From Anaerolineaceae bacterium (GTDB lineage Bacteria; Chloroflexota; Anaerolineae; Aggregatilineales; Phototrophicaceae): DNA of 64,000 nucleotides. Within the stretch, counting starts at the first letter, position 1. Every line of letters begins with the position of its first letter. The stretch lies in NCBI GenBank assembly GCA_026708325.1, contig JAPOVC010000029.1, forward strand, positions 50,624-114,623. The letters are read 5' to 3'. Positions 15,122 to 22,185 of this stretch are shown in pieces. A program made the position numbers and the translations under genes. A model generated the notes under the pieces. The model was given only the letters and a program-made list of their open reading frames with translations, was not told the DNA's origin and did no database searches.

Positions 15122-17581
15122 GCCATAGTCCGTCAGCGCGAACTCGCCCAGCGACAGTTCCCCGTGCAGGACGTCCAGTTCGATCTCCACCCCCTCTGCG
15201 CCGGGCGTCTGACGGAACAGACCCCAGGCGTAGCCGTTGGACCAGAACTGTTGTGAGGGCCGGTCGCTGCGGGCGAAGGCCATGGACTGCGTCACGCCCG
15301 AATAACGGAAACCGCTCAGCGCCAGCAGGGCGGCCCAGCTGGCCATGGCGCGGGCGTAGTGATGGCCGCATTCGGCCTCGTTGAAGGGGCTGCGGCGCTT
15401 GCCGTCGTAGCGGGCGCGAATGGCCTCGATGCAGCGCATGCCGTTTTCCATCTGCCCCTCATAAAGCATGCCAATGGCGGCGGTGTATTCGAAGCCGGTC
15501 ATCACTTCGTTGCAGTAGGGGAAGGGCCGTTTTGGACGATTGCCGCGCGGGTAGCTGGCCATAAGCAAGGCCGACTCGTCATTCAGGACGTAGCTGCGGA
15601 AGTGATTGAAATGGCCGTAGAAGTTCTCGCGGAAGTTGTGGCGCATGATGCTGTCCAGTGTCGTGCGCACTTTCTCCGGATCGACCAGGTAACCGAGGCC
15701 GTTGACGTGAGCCTGGAACTGACCGACCAGCTGGTCGACCAGGCAGCCCGCCCCGAGCTGCAGCACGGGGTCAGCGGGGTCGTCCGCTCCCATGTGGCTG
15801 GTCAACATGTCGTGGATGACCAGCGCCGTGTCAGGAGGGCGAATCTCGTGCTCGTAGTATTCGCCGTTGAAGATGTTGGCATCCAGCCAGGCGCTGCCAT
15901 TCTCGAAGAGCGAACGGCACTTGTCGGCGAAGTCGTCCTCGCCCAGTTGACGGGCCATCTCCTCGCAGGCGCGCAGGGCGCCCAGATACCAGATGCCCAT
16001 TTGAGGATTGGGGCCGTAATATTCGACGTCCATGGTGTTGTGCTGGCAGCCTTCCATGACGCCGTCCTGGTCGGCGTCCCAGCCGCCCGGCAACCAGCAA
16101 AATTCCAGCGCGCGACGCACACTAGGCCAGAGCTTGCGCAGCCAGTCGTCGTCGCCGTTGAGTTGCCAGTCGCGATGAATCTTCATGAGGCAACCCATCT
16201 GGCCGTCAGCCGCGGCGACCGAATAGCTCTTCGCGAACTCCAGCGGCAACTGTACGCGGAAGCTCATGCCGCCGTCGTCCCGCGTGGCATGCAGGAACTC
16301 GACTTCACGCATCCCGCTGGCGAGCCCGCCAAAAAGGAAGGCTGTCGCCTGCTCGTAATTCCAGACGTGGGTACAGGAGCCGAAACAGCAGCCGGCCGTA
16401 TCGTGGCAGCCTTCCCAACCGAAGGTGTAGCCATCCGCCGTGCGGAAAGTCGTCTGGGAGCGCAAGGTGCTGACGTTGTAAAGCGCGCTTTCCTTGACGA
16501 CGTCGGGCAGATCGCCGGCGAGGAAGCTGTTGACGAAGAGCAGCGTGTCAGCCTCCAGCCTTTCCAGGTTGGCCGCACAGAATTCTGTGGCTTCCCAGGC
16601 GTCGCCGAAACGGGTCGTGTAATGGTTGCCGACTACAAGGCCGTTGGCGATGCCCTCGGGCATATTGGCGCCGCCGGCCCAGGCCAGACGATTGGGGAAG
16701 TGCCAGCAAAGCAGAAAGGTAATCTCTTCGCTTTCGCCGGGCTCAAGCGTCACGGACGCAGCGAGGGAGGCGTTGGGCGCCTGCTGCCCGACGCTGTCGC
16801 GCAGGTCGAGCCGACCGTCCCCGCTGAAGTCGTCCCAGAAATCCAGCAGCGCATCGCCCCACGGACGGGTAGAGAAATCCAGCCAGGCCTCTCGCCAGGT
16901 GACGCCTTCTGACGCGGATGTTGCCAGGGCCATCGTGCCGAACTGCTCGGCGTCGGGGTCGACGCCCTCCGAGCGCATGAAGATGCCCTGAATCGAACCA
17001 TTGCGATACTCGTTGACGTTATTGCGGGGCTCCGCCACGCTGCCATCGCTGCCTATGAAGTTTTGCAGGCTGCCGCAAATGCTGGCCTCCACGGGCCGCG
17101 GCCCGGGGTTGCTGAGTTCAAAGCGCAACAGGGCCAGGGGCAAGCCGCTGGCGTCCGCGTCCGCGGGAACCAGGGGATTGAAGGCCTGCAGCCGCACCTT
17201 GAGCGGCACATCCTCATCTTCCAGATACACCTGGCCGAAGGGGTAGGCGGCCTCAAAGCGACAGTGGCGAAACCTGGGCAAGCCATGGTTGGGGATCGGG
17301 GAGCCGGTCTGGCCTTCAAAGTCCTCGATCGGGATGGCGCCCTCCAGCGCCCGCGTACAGGCGTTGCCGTCGGCGTCGCGGGTATAGAGCGCGAAGAAGG
17401 TCCTGTCGGGTTGAAAGCCCTTGGCCGGGCGGTTGACGATCTCCCAGTCCTGCAGGTTGCCGCGCCCGCCCAGCGAGACGGTGCCGGTGCCGATACCGCC
17501 AAGGGGCAGGGCGATGCGGCGCAGGTGTTCGCCTTCGTAGCGCGTCAGGACAGGCCAGTTGTTGTGGTTTGCAGAGCTCAT
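15050..17581 (-). CDS. GH116 beta-glucosidase / glucosylceramidase-like enzyme
   Basis: Retaining glycoside hydrolase of family 116, related to the human bile-acid beta-glucosidase GBA2 and to bacterial beta-glucosidases. The 843 residues comprise an N-terminal beta-sandwich beginning ALPLGGIGTGTVSLGG and an (alpha/alpha)6 catalytic domain. Glu410 in CTHVWNYEQA is at the nucleophile place, and Asp518 in HNTMDVEYYGPN at the acid/base place. No signal peptide, so it acts in the cytoplasm. GGAGAAGAG stands just before ATG. It is the last gene of the importer operon, 27 bases after the second permease, implying that the imported compound is a beta-glucoside (or xyloside). Family members act on cello-oligosaccharides, aryl glucosides or glucosylceramide; which applies here is unknown. 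Confidence 0.92.
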   Translation of the reverse strand: MSSANHNNWPVLTRYEGEHLRRIALPLGGIGTGTVSLGGRGNLQDWEIVNRPAKGFQPDRTFFALYTRDADGNACTRALEGAIPIEDFEGQTGSPIPNHGLPRFRHCRFEAAYPFGQVYLEDEDVPLKVRLQAFNPLVPADADASGLPLALLRFELSNPGPRPVEASICGSLQNFIGSDGSVAEPRNNVNEYRNGSIQGIFMRSEGVDPDAEQFGTMALATSASEGVTWREAWLDFSTRPWGDALLDFWDDFSGDGRLDLRDSVGQQAPNASLAASVTLEPGESEEITFLLCWHFPNRLAWAGGANMPEGIANGLVVGNHYTTRFGDAWEATEFCAANLERLEADTLLFVNSFLAGDLPDVVKESALYNVSTLRSQTTFRTADGYTFGWEGCHDTAGCCFGSCTHVWNYEQATAFLFGGLASGMREVEFLHATRDDGGMSFRVQLPLEFAKSYSVAAADGQMGCLMKIHRDWQLNGDDDWLRKLWPSVRRALEFCWLPGGWDADQDGVMEGCQHNTMDVEYYGPNPQMGIWYLGALRACEEMARQLGEDDFADKCRSLFENGSAWLDANIFNGEYYEHEIRPPDTALVIHDMLTSHMGADDPADPVLQLGAGCLVDQLVGQFQAHVNGLGYLVDPEKVRTTLDSIMRHNFRENFYGHFNHFRSYVLNDESALLMASYPRGNRPKRPFPYCNEVMTGFEYTAAIGMLYEGQMENGMRCIEAIRARYDGKRRSPFNEAECGHHYARAMASWAALLALSGFRYSGVTQSMAFARSDRPSQQFWSNGYAWGLFRQTPGAEGVEIELDVLHGELSLGEFALTDYGSVALEETSQLGKGAQWRALVRPS

Positions 17582-17608
17582 CTCTTCTCCAGATCTGTGC
17601 GGGGCAGG

Positions 17609-18499
17609 TCAGCCCTTGATGCCGGTGCGCGTCAACGCCTCGATGATCCAGCGTTGCGCAATGATGAAAACAATCAGCACCGGCAGGATAGCCATGGTGA
17701 CGGCGGCCATCACGACCGAGGCGTTGCCGGCGCCCATGTAGCCGGTGAGCATGGCGATGCCCTGGGGCAGGGTCATCTTGTCCCAGGACTTGAGGAAAAT
17801 CAGCGCGTTGAAATAACTGTTCCATACCGAATTAAAGGTAATGATCGCCAGCGTGGCCAGCGACGCCCCGGAAAGCGGAACGGCGATTTGCAAAAAGACC
17901 CGCAATTGCCCGGCGCCATCCACGCGCGCCGCATCCAGCAATTCCTGGGGCATGGTCTTGAAGAACTGGCGCATTAAAAAGACGCCAAAGACGCTGATCA
18001 GGCCGGGCAGAATGATGGCCAGCGGGTTGTCCATAAAACCCCAGGACACCATGCTCAGGTAAATCGGGATGATGGTCACCTGACCGGGCACCATCAGGGA
18101 AGCCAGCAACAGCAGGAAAATCAGTTCCCGGCCCGGAAAACGAAGGCGGGCGAAGGCGTAACCCGCCAGTGAACAGGTAATCAACTGGCCAATTGTGACG
18201 GAAACCGTGATCTGCATGCTGTTGATGAAGAGTTGCAGGAAGGGTACGTTTGATTCAAAGGGTTCGCGATAGTTCTCGAAGCGCCAGTCGGTGGGCAGCC
18301 AGGCCGGGGGCAACTGCAGACTTTCGGCAATTGGCCGCAGCGAGGTTGAAAACATCCAAAGTAGCGGCATCAGGACCAGGATGGCCGCAATGGTAAGCAA
18401 GAGGTAGGTAAGAATGTCTCCGGGCCTGACCGGTTTGCGCGAGGGGCGCCGCCGGCCAAGGACGCGGGCCTGTGCAATGCTGCCTTGCTGGCTGGTCAT
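17609..18499 (-). CDS. Sugar ABC transporter permease, MalG/UgpE type
   Basis: Second membrane component of the importer in this operon. The 296 residues begin with a basic cytoplasmic tail (RRPSRKPVRPGD), followed by six predicted membrane segments. The ABC-permease coupling loop reads EELLDAARVDGAGQLRVFLQ-like (here QELLDAARVDGAG), the conserved EAA motif that contacts the ATPase. RNA-level linkage is likely: 16 bases separate it from the preceding permease and 27 from the GH116 gene. AGGGAAGG precedes the ATG. No ATPase gene is present in the operon. Confidence 0.95.
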   Translation of the reverse strand: MTSQQGSIAQARVLGRRRPSRKPVRPGDILTYLLLTIAAILVLMPLLWMFSTSLRPIAESLQLPPAWLPTDWRFENYREPFESNVPFLQLFINSMQITVSVTIGQLITCSLAGYAFARLRFPGRELIFLLLLASLMVPGQVTIIPIYLSMVSWGFMDNPLAIILPGLISVFGVFLMRQFFKTMPQELLDAARVDGAGQLRVFLQIAVPLSGASLATLAIITFNSVWNSYFNALIFLKSWDKMTLPQGIAMLTGYMGAGNASVVMAAVTMAILPVLIVFIIAQRWIIEALTRTGIKG

Positions 18500-18515
18500 A
18501 TGCCTTCCCTGCCGT

Positions 18516-19421
18516 TCACTCGTAATGGACCCAGCGCCGGCCGATGCGGAACTGAATGAGGGTCAGCACCAGGATGATGGCGAAAAGCGTCATTGAAACG
18601 GCGGCCGCGTAACCCAGGTCGAAGCGCTGGAAAGCCTTTTCATAGATGTACATCACGACGCTGCGGGTTGAGTCGCCCGGACCGCCTCTGGTCAACACCT
18701 GGATGGTGTCAAAGACCTGCAGGGCGCCGATCATGAAGATAACGAGGATGAAAAAGATCGTCGGGCTGAGCAGGGGAAGGGTGATGCGGAAGAAAATCTG
18801 TCGCCCGTTGGCGCCGTCCAGCTGGGCCGATTCGTAATATTCAGTGGGGATGTTCTGCAAGCCGGCGAGGAAGACCAGCATGGCAAAGCCGGTATTCTTC
18901 CAGACGTCCATGATGATGATGGCCACCATGGCCCAGTTGCCCTGGCTCAGCCAGGGGATGGCCGCGATGCCGAAAATACCCAGGTAATAATTCAGGACGC
19001 CGAGGTCCCTGTGGTAGAGAAACTGCCAGATAACGGCGATGTAGGTGTGCGCCACCAGCAAGGGGAAGAAAAAGATTGAGCGATACAAATTGCGGATGAA
19101 GTTGGGCAAACGTCTGTTAAGCGCGACAGCCAGCAGCAGGCCGACACCGGCATTGAAAAAAACGGCGAAGAACGTAAAGACGAAGGTGTTGCCATAGACG
19201 GTCGCGACCCGCTTGTCCTTGAAGATGTCGATGTAGTTTTCAAGCCCGATGTATTCCGAGCCCCGCAGGATATTGAAGTCCATAAAGCTGATGCGGATAG
19301 ACTCGACGATGGGGTAAAGAATGAAGACCGCGAAGCCGAAAAGTGTGGGCAGGATGAACAGATAGGCGGTTAGCGCTTCACTCCGCTTCGGCGAGAGCAG
19401 GGGCTGGCGTGTCAGATTCAT
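18516..19421 (-). CDS. Sugar ABC transporter permease, MalF/UgpA type
   Basis: First membrane component of the importer, 301 residues, six membrane segments, starting with the typical LTAYLFILPTLFGFAVFILYP first helix. The coupling loop reads TEYYESAQLDGANGRQIFF, the EAA motif of the family. Its ATG overlaps the desaturase stop by four bases (ATGA), which ties its translation to that unusual upstream gene. Partner of the permease at 17609-18499 and of the binding protein at 20663-22003. Confidence 0.95.
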   Translation of the reverse strand: MNLTRQPLLSPKRSEALTAYLFILPTLFGFAVFILYPIVESIRISFMDFNILRGSEYIGLENYIDIFKDKRVATVYGNTFVFTFFAVFFNAGVGLLLAVALNRRLPNFIRNLYRSIFFFPLLVAHTYIAVIWQFLYHRDLGVLNYYLGIFGIAAIPWLSQGNWAMVAIIIMDVWKNTGFAMLVFLAGLQNIPTEYYESAQLDGANGRQIFFRITLPLLSPTIFFILVIFMIGALQVFDTIQVLTRGGPGDSTRSVVMYIYEKAFQRFDLGYAAAVSMTLFAIILVLTLIQFRIGRRWVHYE

Positions 19422-20596
19422 GCAGGGACGGGTTCCGCTATGCGATCAGGACGGGGCTGAAACTCCCTCGGAGGATTGGCGCCAACCGGCAGGGTCACGC
19501 GATGTTGCCAGGTCGGGTCCTCGTGTTGCCGGCGCATGATGGCGATGATCTCGCGCCAGGTGGCCACCAGACCATCCGAAACGGGCGGGATGTCGTGCCG
19601 GATGGCTTCGTGCAATTTGCGCAGGTTGTAGCAGGGCACTGCCGCATACATGTGGTGTTCAATGTGATAATTCATGTGCCAGTAAAGAAAGCGCAAAAAA
19701 GGATTTACATAGAATGTACGGGTGCAAAGTCGAAAGTCTGGCACGTTGTCCCGCAGGCCCACGTGCTGGGTATTGTTCAGCAGGAAGAGCAGCCAGCTGC
19801 CGTAGAAAGTGCCCAGTGTGACCAGCAGAATCAGAATCCAGTGGCCTGTGAGCAGTGAAACCAGCGCCAGCAGCAGATGTCCGGCGACGTACAAGCGAGT
19901 TTCCCGAATGACGGCCTGACGCCGTTTCGCTTCCGTCTCGGGGAACAGAACCTCGCTTTCGTAGCCTTCTGCAAAGCGACCGCGACACCAGCGAAGCAGG
20001 CCCTGCACCTTGAAGCGGACCCCGCGGGGGTTGACGAAGGCTGTTTTTAAAAAGCAACGGAAATCGTATTCCAGCGGCAAGACCACCTCAAGGTCATCCG
20101 GCGGATGCAGGGTGTAGAGGTGATGCAGCAGGTGCGAATAACGAAAATAAACCACGCTATGCATGCCAAGAAAACCAAAGACATACACAAAGAAGTCATT
20201 CAGCAATTTCGTGCGAAAGACGCTGCGGTGGGAAAGCTCGTGGACGGCATTGATCGTGAAGCCGTAGAAGCTGCCATGCACAAACAGCAGCAGCAGGGTC
20301 AGTGGCCAGGGGAAATGCTGCGAGGAATACCAGGTGGCGCCACCACTTAGCAAAAGCAGGCCAAGGAAACTCAGGGTTTGCGCGGCACCCCTGAAATCAC
20401 TGCGTCGATTGAGTTCGGCGAGCGTTTCACGAGGCAAGGGAGTGCGGTACCAGTTGACCGGTTCACCCGGGTTGGGCCGCATGGCCAGGGGCCGCGGCCG
20501 TTCGGCATAGGGATCGACAGGACGCGCCAGGTCCCCGACTCCGCCGCAGGACACGCCCGGGTCGTCCTTGAGCAGGCTGTGAAATATCGACGGCAC
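19418..20596 (-). CDS. Membrane fatty-acid desaturase/hydroxylase inside a sugar-import operon
   Basis: Di-iron membrane oxygenase of the FA_desaturase family, 392 residues. The three histidine boxes are present: HELSH (119-123), HLLHH (155-159) and HIEHH (311-315), with hydrophobic pairs before and between them. Reactions in the family include insertion of a double bond or a hydroxyl group into fatty acids, sphingoid bases and carotenoids, using O2. The start is a GTG with only a weak upstream GAGAG. The gene lies between the binding protein and the first permease and overlaps the latter by four bases, so it belongs to the operon. Why a desaturase is here is not known; a lipid-linked glucoside as substrate is one reading. 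Confidence 0.9.
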   Translation of the reverse strand: MPSIFHSLLKDDPGVSCGGVGDLARPVDPYAERPRPLAMRPNPGEPVNWYRTPLPRETLAELNRRSDFRGAAQTLSFLGLLLLSGGATWYSSQHFPWPLTLLLLFVHGSFYGFTINAVHELSHRSVFRTKLLNDFFVYVFGFLGMHSVVYFRYSHLLHHLYTLHPPDDLEVVLPLEYDFRCFLKTAFVNPRGVRFKVQGLLRWCRGRFAEGYESEVLFPETEAKRRQAVIRETRLYVAGHLLLALVSLLTGHWILILLVTLGTFYGSWLLFLLNNTQHVGLRDNVPDFRLCTRTFYVNPFLRFLYWHMNYHIEHHMYAAVPCYNLRKLHEAIRHDIPPVSDGLVATWREIIAIMRRQHEDPTWQHRVTLPVGANPPREFQPRPDRIAEPVPA

Positions 20597-20613
20597 GTAT
20601 CGCTCTCAAACGG

Positions 20614-20651
20614 GTCCCGCACCTGGCCGGGTAGTCGGCCAGGTGCGGGAC
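20614..20651 (-). other. 16-bp perfect hairpin after the binding-protein gene
   Basis: Inverted repeat with 16-base perfect arms (20614-20629 and 20636-20651; inner ends TGGCCG / CGGCCA) and a 6-base loop. It fills most of the 66 bases between the binding-protein stop and the desaturase start. No T-run follows on either strand, so termination is unlikely. By analogy to malE-malF, where a stem-loop stabilises the binding-protein message, it probably makes the binding protein more abundant than the membrane parts. A palindrome GGCGCCTAGGCGCC (20658-20671) also covers the stop codon. Confidence 0.7.
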
Positions 20652-20662
20652 AGTAAAGGCGC

Positions 20663-22003
20663 CTAGGCGCCCATGCGCTCGCGCAGGTTGGCCATGGCCT
20701 CCGTCAACTCCTCGTGGGCGGCGGCGAGACCCTCCTCGGCGGAGATCGAGTCGTTCATCACATTGTCGACGTTGCGGGTGAAGATGTTCTCGACTTCGGC
20801 GAAGTTGGGGGGCGAAGGGATGGGCTTGATGTCGTCGAGACTGCCGAAGAAGTAATGCGCGTGTTCCGGGAAGGCGTTGAATTCCTCGCTGTCCACCGTC
20901 GAGCCCTCACGCGCGGGCAGGTAGGTGCCGCCGGCGATGGCATCGACGTCCGTCTGGTGGTCGGTCATGTCCTTGATGAGTTCGATCGCCAGGTAGGGGT
21001 CGGCTGCCGATGTTGTGATGGCATAACCGCCGGAACCGAAGACGGTCGTACCGGCGCGGTTGCGCGGCCAGGGGACGATGTCCACGTCATAGAAGTCGTT
21101 GGCAATGTAGGTGGCGAATGGCCAGCGACCGCCGGCCGACATGGCGGTCTTGCCGGAGACGAAGAGTTCGGTCATGCCACTGCCAAAGACGTCCGGCGAA
21201 ACGCCGTGTTCGTGCACCAGCGAACGCAGGAACTGCAACGATTCCAGCATGTTCGGGTCGTCGAGGTTGGAGTCCAGCCAGTCGTCGGTCACGGTGGCGG
21301 TCTCATTGGTGTGCCACCAGGGCGCCATGCCGAAGTTGAAGTAGGGGATGGCGAAACCGAAGACCTTGTCCTCGCCTTCACCCGTCGTCAGGATCTGGGC
21401 GGTCTCCACGAATTCGTCCCAGGTCCATTCCGGATTGGGATAGTCCAGACCGGCCTCTTCAAACATGCGCGTATTGATGTGGATGATCATGTTGTTCCAC
21501 TCACGCGTGATGTAGTAGGTCGTGCCATCCGGGCCGCGCGGGACCTTGAGGGCGTCATGCAGCGACGGGTGGACTTCGGAAACGACGGCCTGCAGCCCTT
21601 CGTCTTCGGCGATGTAGTCATCGAGCGGAATCACGATCCCCTGGAAGATGGTCTCCCAGGTGCCCTCGATGGCCATGGCAATCAGGTCGACCGGCAGGCC
21701 GCTGGCGATGCGCAACTGGACGTTGGTGATGTAGCCGCCCCAGCCCGCCTGTGAGGGCTCGTAAACGTCTTCCACAACCACGTTGGGATAGCGCTCGTTG
21801 AAACGCGAGATGCCGCCGGCTGCGACGCCCTGATGAATGGCGCCGCCGAAGTTATAGACGGCCATCTGGGCGGCCGTCTCGGCCGGTGGTGCGCCCTGCG
21901 CCAGCGCGCTGCTCACCGGCAGGCCCAGCGCGGTTAGCGAGGCGGCGGCAGCGCCGGTGGTCTGCAGAAACTGGCGGCGCGAAAGACTCTGCTTTTCTTT
22001 CAT
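20663..22003 (-). CDS. Tat-exported sugar ABC transporter substrate-binding protein
   Basis: Binding component of the importer with permeases at 17609-19421. From the ATG at 22003 (GGGAGG upstream) the protein has 446 residues. It begins with a twin-arginine signal SRRQFLQTTGAAAASLTALG (Arg9-Arg10) ending in ALA, so it is exported folded, and no lipobox cysteine follows. The body fits family 1 extracellular binding proteins of the UgpB/MalE kind (RFNERYPNVVVEDVYEP near the N-terminus, WDEFVETAQ, GGRWPFATYI). A good promoter stands at 22044-22071. The longer reading frame upstream to 22150 covers this promoter and was rejected. Confidence 0.93.
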   Translation of the reverse strand: MKEKQSLSRRQFLQTTGAAAASLTALGLPVSSALAQGAPPAETAAQMAVYNFGGAIHQGVAAGGISRFNERYPNVVVEDVYEPSQAGWGGYITNVQLRIASGLPVDLIAMAIEGTWETIFQGIVIPLDDYIAEDEGLQAVVSEVHPSLHDALKVPRGPDGTTYYITREWNNMIIHINTRMFEEAGLDYPNPEWTWDEFVETAQILTTGEGEDKVFGFAIPYFNFGMAPWWHTNETATVTDDWLDSNLDDPNMLESLQFLRSLVHEHGVSPDVFGSGMTELFVSGKTAMSAGGRWPFATYIANDFYDVDIVPWPRNRAGTTVFGSGGYAITTSAADPYLAIELIKDMTDHQTDVDAIAGGTYLPAREGSTVDSEEFNAFPEHAHYFFGSLDDIKPIPSPPNFAEVENIFTRNVDNVMNDSISAEEGLAAAHEELTEAMANLRERMGA

Positions 22004-22043
22004 GGTGGAATCCCTCCCAATCGTTGTTGACTCTGCGGGCAGA

Positions 22044-22071
22044 AGTGTAGCGTAACCGGCAGCGATGTCAA
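22044..22071 (-). promoter_or_regulatory. Promoter of the GH116/desaturase import operon
   Basis: Minus-strand TTGACA (22066-22071), 16-base spacer, TACACT (22044-22049), giving a leader of about 35 bases before the ATG at 22003. Confidence 0.7.
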
Positions 22072-22121
22072 ACCTGGTTCTTGCCTGACTCCTGGCTGGC
22101 ACTTTGGCCATTATGTGCCTG

Positions 22122-22130
22122 TGATATGAT
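22122..22130 (+). promoter_or_regulatory. Extended -10 promoter of the APC-permease gene
   Basis: TG-A-TATGAT with a poor -35 region (TTTGGC near 22103). It overlaps an in-frame ATG at 22126 and therefore favours the later start at 22186. Confidence 0.45.
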
Positions 22131-22185
22131 TGCAGGGTTGCGTGAAACAATTGCCCGCGTGGCGTTACAGGAGCGCAGCGCGCCG

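Noticed and set aside
15359..16912. Plus-strand open frame of 517 codons
   Set aside because: Antisense to the GH116 catalytic domain, whose active-site motifs are intact.
20658..20671. Palindrome GGCGCCTAGGCGCC at the binding-protein stop
   Set aside because: Perfect but short and wholly GC apart from the stop codon. No independent sign of an operator or attachment site, so kept only as a remark.
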